This document shows, one piece after another, positions 47,691 through 56,701 of a stretch of 64,000 bases of DNA. A model generated the notes under the pieces. The model was not told the origin of the DNA and did no database searches. It saw nothing but the letters and a program-made list of their open reading frames with translations. The stretch is from Campylobacteraceae bacterium (GTDB taxonomy: Bacteria > Campylobacterota > Campylobacteria > Campylobacterales > Sulfurovaceae), in the NCBI GenBank assembly GCA_027065045.1, contig JAMOOX010000143.1, forward strand, positions 1 to 64,000, given 5' to 3'. Position 1 is the stretch's first letter, and each line of letters begins with the position of its first letter. The translations under genes were made by a program, and so were the position numbers.

Positions 47691-47709
47691 GCAGGAGAAA
47701 ATCTCCTAC
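47691..47709 (-). promoter_or_regulatory. AGGAGA/TCTCCT hairpin before cas1
   Basis: AGGAGA-AAA-TCTCCT, 6-bp perfect stem with a G-C pair beyond one mismatch, starting in the stop codon of the TPR gene and lying 13-16 bases ahead of cas1. It contains the only Shine-Dalgarno-like bases before cas1. It may be a weak attenuator or a structure that couples cas1 translation to the upstream gene. Confidence 0.4.
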
Positions 47710-49112
47710 TCTGTGGCTCTATTTTTTAGCTCTTCTTTTACCTCATTACAAAAATCAGTAGAAAATTTATTTCTATCTTGATTATATCCTGAAACAATAT
47801 TAGAAGTATCTATACAGTATGCTATTTTTTCTTGTTTTACTTTCATAAACCAATTGTATTGATGTACAAATTCTGGTTTAGCTTCATCTATACATTGAAG
47901 CCACATTTTTGATGCCTCTTTTGTATTATTAGTCTCTTCGTTTATCTGAGCCATAAAACAAGATGCCATATTACTATGAGGATATATCTCATTTTTACTA
48001 TCTTTTATTTTACTTTGTCTCTCTAATGCTACATTTAAATATGCTTTTGCTCTCTCATATTTTTGTTGTTCTAGTAATGCCCAACCCATATTTGTTCTTA
48101 CTTTATACATTAGACTTTCACTATTCTCATGAGTTTGTAATCTTTGTAGTGCTAGTAGTAGATAACTCTCTGCCATTAATCTATTTTTATCACCTGTGAT
48201 TGGATTTTGTTTATTTATAAATACTCTACCTAATGAGTTTAAATCTTTGAAGTTACCATTTTCAATACTTTGTAGATAATATCTACTTGCTTGACTAAGG
48301 TTTCCTAAAGACTCATAAGCTTTACCAATTAATCCATCATATTTTGTACCATTAGGGTTCATCTCTTTTGCTTGTAACATATAAGCAATAGAGTCTGATA
48401 AATCACCTTTAGTATATGCTTCTAATCCTCGTTCCATATAGTAGTCATCAAGGTTACTATTGATATATGATGTAGCATACATAAATAAAAATGCAATTAT
48501 AAATGTAGCTTCAGCAAAAAACTTAGCAGGAATATGGAGTTTACTAAGCATATTTTTAACTATTAATTGACCTTTATTTGATAATGCACCACCCCCGATT
48601 ACGGCTAGACCCATAATTTGACCAATAGTAGAGAGTGCTGTTGCAAAGTTGGCATCACCCATAGAGACTGCCGCATAAATACTAATCATAAAACTCGCAG
48701 CTATTGCTAGGGATACGGCTGTAAATGTATTCCAAATAGAATCAAACTTATACCATAAAGAGAATTTCTTTGCCTCCTCTTCTAAAAACCACCACCATGC
48801 ATCACTAGATGGTTTTAATTTAACTCTCCATTTCTCTAAATTAATTCTATTAGTAATAAATACACTATGCTTAAGTAAAATATCATCTAACTCTTCTATC
48901 TCTTTGGATAATTTGATAAAAATATCTCTATTCTTTTCAAAGCTTGTATCTTCACACTCTTTGTTCCAAAAGCTTTCTAAAGAGTCTCTATACATCAATA
49001 ATTTTAAAATTGTACCCTCATCAGTTTTAGAATTTTTTGAAAAATCAATCTCTTCAAAAAATTCTCTATATTTAGCAATAGCTAAATCTACATCCTTGAT
49101 AGTAAGCTCCAT
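47706..49112 (-). CDS. TPR membrane protein upstream of cas1
   Basis: 468 residues. An N-terminal helical part (about 1-120) is followed by three membrane helices (near 128-150 FTAVSLAIAASFMISIYAAV, 160-178, and 200-218 EATFIIAFLFMYATSYI), then TPR-like repeats from about 225 to 400 (GLEAYTKGDLSDSIAYMLQA, LGNLSQASRYYLQS, LEQQKYERAKAYLNVAL). The ATG has AAGGGAG upstream. It precedes cas1 by 28 bp on the same strand, so the two are probably co-transcribed. I know no such core Cas protein. It could be a CRISPR ancillary membrane protein or an unrelated neighbour. Confidence 0.75.
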   Translation of the reverse strand: MELTIKDVDLAIAKYREFFEEIDFSKNSKTDEGTILKLLMYRDSLESFWNKECEDTSFEKNRDIFIKLSKEIEELDDILLKHSVFITNRINLEKWRVKLKPSSDAWWWFLEEEAKKFSLWYKFDSIWNTFTAVSLAIAASFMISIYAAVSMGDANFATALSTIGQIMGLAVIGGGALSNKGQLIVKNMLSKLHIPAKFFAEATFIIAFLFMYATSYINSNLDDYYMERGLEAYTKGDLSDSIAYMLQAKEMNPNGTKYDGLIGKAYESLGNLSQASRYYLQSIENGNFKDLNSLGRVFINKQNPITGDKNRLMAESYLLLALQRLQTHENSESLMYKVRTNMGWALLEQQKYERAKAYLNVALERQSKIKDSKNEIYPHSNMASCFMAQINEETNNTKEASKMWLQCIDEAKPEFVHQYNWFMKVKQEKIAYCIDTSNIVSGYNQDRNKFSTDFCNEVKEELKNRATE

Positions 49113-49200
49113 ATATTTATCTCCCTTAAATAATATAAGATTATTTTATCTTTATTGTGCTTATATTATAATTTAAAACTATATTTATTGGTTCATTAGA

Positions 49201-49206
49201 TATAAT
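49201..49206 (+). promoter_or_regulatory. Promoter -10 for the TrkA-C protein
   Basis: TATAAT in GATATAATACAC, 21 bases before the ATG at 49227. A second ATTATAATAT on the minus strand near 49165 would serve the TPR-cas operon, so this 114-bp gap is a divergent promoter region. Confidence 0.5.
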
Positions 49207-49226
49207 ACACTCAAAAAGTTATAATA

Positions 49227-50642
49227 ATGATAAAAGATATATTAATTTTAGCAGATAATCCTATTGTTAAGAGCTTTTTGGAGTGGACTTTAAAAGAGAA
49301 GATTATGGACAATAGATATACTGTAGTCTCTCTTTGTGATGAGATATTACCAGATAAAAGCCGTTTGACTTATATAAAAGTTGACCCTACAAGCTATAAT
49401 AAACTACTTAATATTACACAAGAGAAAGTATATTCTAGTGTATTTATATTGATGAATAGTATAGATGATACTAATTATACTCTTGCAAATATAAGGAGAA
49501 TTGATAGTAAAGTTACCATATTTTTATTAGATAGTTGGAATTTAGATTATTCAAATGATGAATATAGTAATTTAAATATTATTAATATGAATCAAATTAT
49601 CTCATCACATCTATATCATAAGCTACCAAATGTACCTCTTATTGCTCAAAATATTGGTTTGGGTAGTGGAGAGATTATGGAGGTATTAGTACCTTATGGG
49701 AGTAATTTTGCATATCGTCATATTGGAAGTATAACTCAGCGAAAATGGAAAATAGTAGCATTATATAGAAATAGAAAACAGATATTACCAAGTGCTGGGA
49801 CAATGATACGACCTAGTGATACAATTATAATAGTAGGAAGACCTATTGTATTGGATGGAATATATAAGAGTATAAATGAGAGGCATGGGCAGTTTCCAAA
49901 ACCTTTTGGAGATAATATATATCTAATATTAGACCTATCACAAGATGTAGAGTATGCTATTGGATATTTATCACAAGCTATTTTTTTATTAAATAAGTTA
50001 AATGATAAAATACTCAAAGTGCGTATTATAAATGCTACAAATTTTGATTTGATGAGTGAAATAAAGAGCTATCGTTGTGATAATATAGATATATCAATAT
50101 CTTATGGAAAACAGGATTTTCAATCTATTATAGAGTATGATATATATGAAAATAGTATAGGAGTAATTCTTGCTTCTGCTAATACAATTAGCTATAACTC
50201 TCTTATTCAAGATATATACAGCCTCAAAAAAATGTTATATATTTTTGGATATACTCCACTATATGATATTAAAAATGCTCAAATTTTAATTAGTGATGAT
50301 AGTGCTAGTATGGAGTCTGTATCATCTAGTGTATTTGATATATCTCAAACACTTGAATTATCTTTAAATCTATCTAATTATTCACCAGATGGTGATTTTA
50401 ATGATAAGAGTATGATAATAGAACATTATGAGACACTATCTGGGATTTTTAATTATCCAATTAATGTAGAACAAAAAGAGGCAAATCCAATTAGAGAGAT
50501 GAAGTCAAAAGAGAGTACTATACAGTTGTTTCCATTTTCAAAAGATATAAAAAAACGAAACATATTTAGTCTATTTTCTAAAAGTCTTGAAGATTATATA
50601 CTATGTTATGATTTATATCCTAAACTACTTATACCAAAATAA
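49227..50642 (+). CDS. TrkA-C domain protein (COG3400-like)
   Basis: 471 residues. Begins MIKDILILADNPIVKSFLEW like a Rossmann-type RCK/TrkA-N domain, with the mononucleotide-binding side FILMNSIDDTNYTLANIRRI. A TrkA-C-like domain follows (IMEVLVPYGSNFAYRHIGSI ... MIRPSDTIIIVGRP), and a third region of unknown type ends in LLIPK. The whole order matches COG3400 proteins of Campylobacterota. It probably senses or gates a cation transporter, but no channel gene is adjacent. queH begins 9 bases later. Confidence 0.75.
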   Translation: MIKDILILADNPIVKSFLEWTLKEKIMDNRYTVVSLCDEILPDKSRLTYIKVDPTSYNKLLNITQEKVYSSVFILMNSIDDTNYTLANIRRIDSKVTIFLLDSWNLDYSNDEYSNLNIINMNQIISSHLYHKLPNVPLIAQNIGLGSGEIMEVLVPYGSNFAYRHIGSITQRKWKIVALYRNRKQILPSAGTMIRPSDTIIIVGRPIVLDGIYKSINERHGQFPKPFGDNIYLILDLSQDVEYAIGYLSQAIFLLNKLNDKILKVRIINATNFDLMSEIKSYRCDNIDISISYGKQDFQSIIEYDIYENSIGVILASANTISYNSLIQDIYSLKKMLYIFGYTPLYDIKNAQILISDDSASMESVSSSVFDISQTLELSLNLSNYSPDGDFNDKSMIIEHYETLSGIFNYPINVEQKEANPIREMKSKESTIQLFPFSKDIKKRNIFSLFSKSLEDYILCYDLYPKLLIPK

Positions 50643-50651
50643 AGGTTTGAT

Positions 50652-51734
50652 TTGATATTAGTACATATTTGCTGTTCGGTAGATAGCCACTATTTTTTGG
50701 CTAAACTTAGAGAGGATTATCCCAATAGAGAACTTATTGGATTTTTTTATGACCCAAATATACACCCATATAGTGAGTATTATCTAAGACTTCTTGATGT
50801 GAAACGAAGTTGTAGATTATTGGGTATAAGACTTATTGAGGGGGAATATAATATAAATGGGTGGCTAAAGAGTGTAAAAGGATTAGAAAACGAGCCAGAA
50901 AAAGGTGCAAGATGTAGTGTATGTTTTGATTATAGATTTGAAAATAGTGCAAAAGAGGCATCAAAACTAAATATTCCTATATTTACCTCAACCCTGCTTA
51001 CAAGTCCCAAAAAATCTTTGGAAGCTTTGAAATATGCTGGAGATAAGATAGCATCTAAATATAATTTAGAATTTATTGCCCCAGATTATCGCAAAGCATC
51101 AGGTACTCAAGCTCAAAATATCTTAGCCAAAAAAGATAAACTATATCGTCAAGATTATTGTGGTTGTATATATGGATTAACCAAACAAAGAGAGTATCAA
51201 GATAAACTAGCAGATGAACTATTTTCACCAATTTCTAATCAAATACTACCCAACTCAATAGAAGAGAAGATAGCCCTATATCATAAACGAGAAGAGTTTG
51301 AAGATAATAATATAGAGTATAAGATTATCAAGCAGAGATTTTTAAATTATAGACTATTATATGGGTATCTTAAATCCAAAAGAGATATTATTCCTGCTTA
51401 TTTTCTACCATACTCTACAATTAGAGGAGATTATAGCCGAGGTAAGATTGAGTATAGTATAGATGATATATTCTATTTTAATCGTGATGAGGTAAAATTT
51501 ATTACATTAGATAAATATAATCAACTATCAAATCAAAATTATAAAACTATAAACGAACTTATATATAATCCACCAATTTTTGAAAAAGAAGTAGATATAA
51601 AATCCAAAATATCTAATACTTATTATGATTTAGGTGCTATATTGGTAGTAGATAAAATCCCTACAACCAAACTAGAGATAATTTGCCAATCAAAAACTTA
51701 TAATGATGTAAAAGAGGTTCTGAAAAAGATATGA
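50652..51734 (+). CDS. queH: Epoxyqueuosine reductase QueH
   Basis: Last step of queuosine synthesis in tRNA: reduces epoxyqueuosine to queuosine with iron-sulfur clusters. The start is TTG, six bases after AAAGG; the product begins MILVHICCSVDSHYF, as in QueH. The conserved vicinal CC, the CSVCFDYR pair, and QDYCGCIYG give the cluster and iron ligands. The C-terminal 150 residues are an extension beyond the 200-residue core, common in this phylum. It overlaps the next gene by four bases. Confidence 0.9.
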   Translation: MILVHICCSVDSHYFLAKLREDYPNRELIGFFYDPNIHPYSEYYLRLLDVKRSCRLLGIRLIEGEYNINGWLKSVKGLENEPEKGARCSVCFDYRFENSAKEASKLNIPIFTSTLLTSPKKSLEALKYAGDKIASKYNLEFIAPDYRKASGTQAQNILAKKDKLYRQDYCGCIYGLTKQREYQDKLADELFSPISNQILPNSIEEKIALYHKREEFEDNNIEYKIIKQRFLNYRLLYGYLKSKRDIIPAYFLPYSTIRGDYSRGKIEYSIDDIFYFNRDEVKFITLDKYNQLSNQNYKTINELIYNPPIFEKEVDIKSKISNTYYDLGAILVVDKIPTTKLEIICQSKTYNDVKEVLKKI

Positions 51735-52582
51735 TAAATTCAAGAGTAGATGAGGTATATTTTAGAGATAAAAAGATTTTTATCAAAAGAGATGATTTAT
51801 TAGATATAGATTTTTCAGGTAATAAAGCTAGAAAACTATACTACTATATCAAACATAATTTTGATGGTATCAAAAAAATTGTATCAAGAGGTTCTATCCA
51901 ATCAAATGCTATGTACTCTATGTCAGTATTAAGTAAAATCAAGGGTTGGGAGTTTGAATATATAATAGACCATATCCCAAAGTTTCTTTTGGATAATCCA
52001 CAAGGCAACTATAAATATGCCCTAGAAAATGGTATGAAAATCAAATATAGTAATGAAGATATAGATATGAATAAGGCTATATTTGTAGATGAGGGAGGTA
52101 GAGGTAAAGAGGCATATTTTGGAGTAGAAATTTTAGCCCAAGAGATAGTGGAGTTTGCTCAAAATATCCAAAATATGGTAGTAGTATTGCCATCAGGTAC
52201 AGGTACAACAGCCCTATTTTTACAAAAATATCTATATAGTTATGGTATCAAAGTCTATACTACCCCTTGTGTAGGGGATAAAGATTATTTAATAGCACAA
52301 TTTAATATGTTAGAAAAAAATAGCAAATATCACCCACAAATATTACTATTAGATAAAAAATATCATTTTGGCAAACTATATAAAAATAATTATGATATAT
52401 GGTTAGAGGTAAAAAATAGCACTAATATAGAGTTTGATTTATTATATGACCCTAAAGGGTGGTTAATGGTAGAACAATATAGCAAGTTTTTCAAAGATAA
52501 AAATATACTATATATCCACCAAGGAGGATTAATTGGAAATGAGAGTATGATTCTAAGATACAAAAGAAAATATGGATATTAA
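51731..52582 (+). CDS. PLP enzyme, ACC deaminase / D-cysteine desulfhydrase type
   Basis: 283 residues of fold-type II. KRDDLLDIDFSGNKARKL holds the PLP lysine in the SGNKxRKL pattern, RGSIQSNAMYSMSVLSKI follows, and VVLPSGTGTTALFLQKYL is the phosphate loop. It is shorter than characterised ACC deaminases (about 330). The substrate could be D-cysteine, ACC or another amino acid; the family name should not be taken as function. ATGA overlap with queH indicates co-translation. It converges with the Mla operon and overlaps its end by four bases. Confidence 0.8.
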   Translation: MINSRVDEVYFRDKKIFIKRDDLLDIDFSGNKARKLYYYIKHNFDGIKKIVSRGSIQSNAMYSMSVLSKIKGWEFEYIIDHIPKFLLDNPQGNYKYALENGMKIKYSNEDIDMNKAIFVDEGGRGKEAYFGVEILAQEIVEFAQNIQNMVVVLPSGTGTTALFLQKYLYSYGIKVYTTPCVGDKDYLIAQFNMLEKNSKYHPQILLLDKKYHFGKLYKNNYDIWLEVKNSTNIEFDLLYDPKGWLMVEQYSKFFKDKNILYIHQGGLIGNESMILRYKRKYGY

Positions 52583-53130
52583 AGCCAAATAATCAAATCA
52601 TTAAGCAACCTACTTAATGCCTTATTGGTAGCCTCTACATAACCTCTAGCATCTTTGGTAGTAGTGGGGATTTGATAACTAAATCTTTTACTTTTAATTA
52701 TTCTTTTGCTATCACTATCTATTAAAGTAAATTTAATAGTTACAATAGAGAGTGAGAGATTAGGACGAACCTTATGATAAAACTCCTCTACACTACTCTC
52801 TAATCTATAATCACTACGAGCAAGAGAACTATAATCTACTACATTTTTAAATACCATATTAGAAGCTTTTGATATATTATAATGTAACAACTTATATAGA
52901 CTACTACTCCATATTGAACTATTATATCTATCTAGTTCTATATTAGAATAACTATAATATAGAGATTTTCCTAATGGCTCTTTTGTAGAGATAGGATAGG
53001 ATATAGTAATAGTTTTATCTTTTATATAATGTTTTTTGACCAATAATTTTATATTTAGACTATAATAGTTCATTGGTGGTACTTTGGTACAAGAGGTTAA
53101 GAGTATTATTAATATTAGTATATATTTCAT
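52579..53130 (-). CDS. ABC-transport auxiliary lipoprotein of the Mla/MCE operon
   Basis: 183 residues with a short lipoprotein signal ending in LLTSC (MKYILILIILLTSCTKVP). The body has NYYSLNI and TISYPIST, then the later RSDYRLESSVEEFY and ends LLNDLIIWL, in the pattern of PqiC/ABC-type auxiliary lipoproteins that accompany MCE proteins. The ATGA overlap with the mlaD gene ties it to the operon. It would sit on the periplasmic side of the outer membrane and receive lipid from the MCE ring. Confidence 0.75.
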   Translation of the reverse strand: MKYILILIILLTSCTKVPPMNYYSLNIKLLVKKHYIKDKTITISYPISTKEPLGKSLYYSYSNIELDRYNSSIWSSSLYKLLHYNISKASNMVFKNVVDYSSLARSDYRLESSVEEFYHKVRPNLSLSIVTIKFTLIDSDSKRIIKSKRFSYQIPTTTKDARGYVEATNKALSRLLNDLIIWL

Positions 53131-54032
53131 TCTCCAGGTCCTTTTTTGGTTTTTGATGATTTAAATAATATATCGCTTGGGCTTCTCTCTAGCATAATGC
53201 TTAAATCTTCTATTTGGGTGGTGAGTACTCTTATATCTGTTATCATTGGTTGGAGTATTCTATTTAGATTATAATCTCCTCTTTTGATGCTATTATTAAA
53301 TCTATTTACCATATTAGTTGTGCCTCTACTTGCATCAATAAAGTTTGATATAGCAGGTGTTAAATCTATATTTAATCTATCTTTGATTTGATTAAATGAA
53401 CTATTTGTATCTTTAATAAATACTCTTGTATCTTGTAGGGTATATATAAGTTCATCTTCTAATATTAGAGTTTTTTGGGCTATTTTATCAATTGATGATA
53501 AGATACTGCTAAAGTTATTAATATTTTTATCAGAGAGTAGTTTTTCACCTTGCTTTAATATTTTCATAACTCGTGTTGATACTATTCCAAATTTTCCCTC
53601 TAGTTGTCCCATTAGTGATGATGTTGATTTGATGATTGGGTATAGTTCATTATCTTGTTTTTTTAATATTTTTGATTTGTTGCTACCTCCATCAATCTCT
53701 ATATATGAGAGTCCTGTGAGTCCATACATCTTGACAACTCCTCTCATATCCTCTTTGATAGGTATATCTTTTTGTATTCTAATCAAAATATCTACCTCTT
53801 CTATATTACTAGGATTGATACTGATTTTATCAACTACTCCAATATTTACACCTTTCATCTTAATTCCTGAATCTTTGGATAGTCCAATTACAGATTCACT
53901 CATTCTCAAAAGATATTTTTTATGGCTATGTTGGTCTCCTCTATCTCCCAACCAAAAAGCAAAAAATATTAATCCAATAGTAAAGCTAAATAGAAAAAGT
54001 CCTATAAGTGTATAATTTATTTTACTATACAT
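53127..54032 (-). CDS. mlaD: MCE-domain lipid carrier MlaD
   Basis: Inner-membrane-anchored periplasmic MCE protein that passes phospholipid between the membranes. The 301 residues have one membrane helix (residues about 8-28), then the MCE domain (GLSKDSGIKMKGVNIGVVDK, VVKMYGLTGLSYIEIDGG) and a long helical tail (EDELIYTLQDTRVFIKDTN). The tail is longer than in E. coli MlaD (183 residues), as is usual in this phylum. Overlaps mlaF by eight bases. Confidence 0.88.
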   Translation of the reverse strand: MYSKINYTLIGLFLFSFTIGLIFFAFWLGDRGDQHSHKKYLLRMSESVIGLSKDSGIKMKGVNIGVVDKISINPSNIEEVDILIRIQKDIPIKEDMRGVVKMYGLTGLSYIEIDGGSNKSKILKKQDNELYPIIKSTSSLMGQLEGKFGIVSTRVMKILKQGEKLLSDKNINNFSSILSSIDKIAQKTLILEDELIYTLQDTRVFIKDTNSSFNQIKDRLNIDLTPAISNFIDASRGTTNMVNRFNNSIKRGDYNLNRILQPMITDIRVLTTQIEDLSIMLERSPSDILFKSSKTKKGPGE

Positions 54033-54786
54033 CTCTACTCTTATCTTTGAGAAATCTATTAATAAATGGGTGATTAATCTCTAATAGACTTTTCAAATCG
54101 CCTTGGGCTATCACTTTTTTATCTCCTAATATACAAAATCTATCTACAATAGAGTATATTGTATCCAAATCATGAGTAATAATCACTACTGTTATACCAA
54201 AAATATCATGAAGTTCTTTGATTAACTTATCAAATGCTCTTGCTCCTATTGGGTCAAGCCCACTTGTTGGCTCATCTAAAAATAGAATCTCTGGTTCTAG
54301 TGCTAATGCTCTTGCTAATGCTACTCTTTTTATCATTCCTCCACTAAGTTCTGATGGATATAGAGATGCAACATGAGGAGGTAACCCTACCATAGAGATT
54401 TTAATTTTTACAATATCATCAGACATTTTAGAGGTAATATTACTATACTCTTTTAGTTGAAGTTTAATATTATCAGCTACACTAAGTGATGAGTATAACG
54501 CTCCAAATTGAAATAATATACCCCATTTTTGACGCAATTTTTGAGCATTAGTATAGCTAATATTTGATAAATTATATCCTAATACTTCTATACTCCCTGA
54601 TGATGGAGTTTGAAGCATTATCATCTCTTTCATAAGCAGAGATTTACCACTCCCACTCCCACCTAAAATAGCATATATCTCACCTCTATTAATATCAAGA
54701 TTTACCCCATTATGAATTACATTATCTTCAAATCTTGTGATTATATTTTGGACTTTTATTATAGTTGAAATTACTATATCCCCCAT
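54025..54786 (-). CDS. mlaF: Mla ABC ATP-binding protein
   Basis: ATPase powering the MlaE permease. 253 residues with Walker A GGSGSGKSLLM, Q-loop ILFQFGALYSSLS, signature LSGGMIKRVALARAL, Walker B EILFLDEPTSGLD and switch His in VIITHD. The listed ATG lies 13 bases inside the mlaE end, without an obvious ribosome-binding site, so the true start may differ by several codons. All ATPase motifs are intact. Confidence 0.92.
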   Translation of the reverse strand: MGDIVISTIIKVQNIITRFEDNVIHNGVNLDINRGEIYAILGGSGSGKSLLMKEMIMLQTPSSGSIEVLGYNLSNISYTNAQKLRQKWGILFQFGALYSSLSVADNIKLQLKEYSNITSKMSDDIVKIKISMVGLPPHVASLYPSELSGGMIKRVALARALALEPEILFLDEPTSGLDPIGARAFDKLIKELHDIFGITVVIITHDLDTIYSIVDRFCILGDKKVIAQGDLKSLLEINHPFINRFLKDKSRDV

Positions 54787-55874
54787 TCAGTCAAAATTAT
54801 AGATACAATAGCATCAAAAGCTATTACAAAAAATATGGAGTTTACTACACTTGCCGTGGTTTGTGTGCCTATGCTCTCTGTATCATTAGATACTTGCATT
54901 CCTCTAAAAGCACCTATCATAGATATTGATATAGCAAATATAAAACCTTTTAAAATACCTATCCAAAAATGTTTAATATCAAGAATCTCTTGAAGCCTTA
55001 TAATAAATTGTGTATAAGATATATCTAGTACCATATTAGAAGCAAACATACTACCCATAATTCCCATAATATCTGCAAAAAATATTAGAAGTGGTAGAGA
55101 TATTATTAGTGCAATTACTCTTGGTAGTACCAAAAAATAGTATGGGTCAAATCCCATAGTCTTCATCGCTAATATCTCTTCTGTAATTTTCATTGCTCCA
55201 ATTTGAGCAGTATAAGCAGAACCACTTCGCCCTGCTACAACAATAGCAGTTATCATAGGGGCAAGTTCTCTTGTAATTGATATAGAAGCCATATCTACTA
55301 TAAATATATCAGCACCAAATTTTGCCAACTCCACAGCACTTTGATATGAGATAACAAGTCCTACCAAAAATGTGGTAAGTGCTACAATAAGTAAAGCATT
55401 CATTCCTGAGCGTTCTATATGATATAGTATCTCTTTGTATCTAATATTATGAGGTTTGATAAAATATCTAAAAAATGCTAATAGAGTATGTCCTGAAAAT
55501 GATAGGTAGGATTTAAATGTCGCGTAATACTCCATACTAGATTTACCAAGGCGATAAAAAATATTATATTTAGTGGTTTTTATATCTTTTGTAGTGTAAT
55601 TATCTTTTATTATTTTATATAATCTTTTTTGTGCTTGAGTATAGCCTACAACTTTAATATTATGATTGATTTTGAACTTATTATAAAATTGGAGAAATAT
55701 AAGCACTCCAACACTATCAAAAGAGTCTATATTTGAAAAATCCCAAATTATATCATCATTAATTTTAATAGAATTTAGCTCTTTTTCTATATCTCTTTGA
55801 GTATATAGAGTCCAATCTCCTTGAGATATAAGTTTGATACTATTATCAATATATTTAGTTTTTAGGTATATCAT
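54774..55874 (-). CDS. mlaE: Mla permease MlaE with N-terminal STAS domain
   Basis: Integral membrane permease of the phospholipid transporter. Residues 1-105 form a STAS domain (DDIIWDFSNIDSFDSVGVL), which in E. coli is a separate protein, MlaB. The MlaE part follows with at least five membrane helices and the motifs GRSGSAYTAQIGAMKITEEI and LPRVIALIISLPLLIFF. The 366 residues fit this fusion. AAAGGATAAAG precedes the ATG, which overlaps the nuclease-like gene by 20 bases. Fused STAS-MlaE explains the absence of mlaB. Confidence 0.9.
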   Translation of the reverse strand: MIYLKTKYIDNSIKLISQGDWTLYTQRDIEKELNSIKINDDIIWDFSNIDSFDSVGVLIFLQFYNKFKINHNIKVVGYTQAQKRLYKIIKDNYTTKDIKTTKYNIFYRLGKSSMEYYATFKSYLSFSGHTLLAFFRYFIKPHNIRYKEILYHIERSGMNALLIVALTTFLVGLVISYQSAVELAKFGADIFIVDMASISITRELAPMITAIVVAGRSGSAYTAQIGAMKITEEILAMKTMGFDPYYFLVLPRVIALIISLPLLIFFADIMGIMGSMFASNMVLDISYTQFIIRLQEILDIKHFWIGILKGFIFAISISMIGAFRGMQVSNDTESIGTQTTASVVNSIFFVIAFDAIVSIILTEWGI

Positions 55875-56604
55875 CTTTATCCTTTTTTACTATCTCTATA
55901 ATCTCATTTTTTATAAATATTAAGTTTCTATAAATATCTTTTAAATCATCTATTTTTGTGGAATCAAAATTTTGACTTATATAATATTGATACTTATCTT
56001 TATCAAGTTTTTCTAAAATTCCAAAATTCCAAATAGCCCCTATAATATAAGCCCCTTTTATAAATATTTCATTATTAAGCTCAACAGTTGAGATTAGTTC
56101 AGCTAAGAGTTGTGGTCTTGGATTACTAAAATCTTCTGCTTTTTTAAACTCTTGAATAAAAAAATATGGTTTTTCACTCTCAAAAAGACCTTTAGCTACT
56201 ACAAAATCAGTTGTACCACTAAAGATAAATCTATCTGTTTTATAGACAATTTTATTTTTATAAAAATCTCTAATATTATGTTCTATTGATTTGAATTTTA
56301 TTTTATTTAATATAGGTATAATAAAATGTACTTTTAAATCCTCTTCATTATAATTATCAATAAAAAGTCTATTCTCATCTATAAGTTCTATTAAAAACGC
56401 TTCTACTAAATTATTTATCTCTATACTATTATTAAACCAACTATCAAATATATCATAACTAATAGCTTTTTTAATAGATAAAAACTCTTTTAACTCTTTA
56501 TCTCTAATTTTACTAAAACTATAAGTAGGAATACCATCATGATTTAAATTTCTAAGCTCTTTAATCTCTTTTTCTAAGGCCTCTATTCTCTCTAGTTCGC
56601 TCAT
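55855..56604 (-). CDS. PD-(D/E)XK-like protein upstream of mlaE
   Basis: 249 residues. A coiled-coil start (MSELERIEALEKEIKELRNL) leads into a helical region and a core with SGTTDFVVAKG ... YFFIQEFKKAED, whose Asp and E-x-K spacing matches the PD-(D/E)XK fold; then GAYIIGAIWNFGILEKL. Such proteins recur in several copies in Campylobacterota genomes. AAAGAGGATTAACAAATG precedes the start. The 20-base overlap with mlaE is fortuitous or translationally coupled; I infer no lipid role. Confidence 0.6.
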   Translation of the reverse strand: MSELERIEALEKEIKELRNLNHDGIPTYSFSKIRDKELKEFLSIKKAISYDIFDSWFNNSIEINNLVEAFLIELIDENRLFIDNYNEEDLKVHFIIPILNKIKFKSIEHNIRDFYKNKIVYKTDRFIFSGTTDFVVAKGLFESEKPYFFIQEFKKAEDFSNPRPQLLAELISTVELNNEIFIKGAYIIGAIWNFGILEKLDKDKYQYYISQNFDSTKIDDLKDIYRNLIFIKNEIIEIVKKDKDDIPKN

Positions 56605-56701
56605 TTGTTAATCCTCTTTTTTGTATATAGCATTTTGAGTAAATTATTTTAATTTATCCAAAAAATCAAGATATTTTTTTCATTATTAGCCTTTTACTAT
56701 T

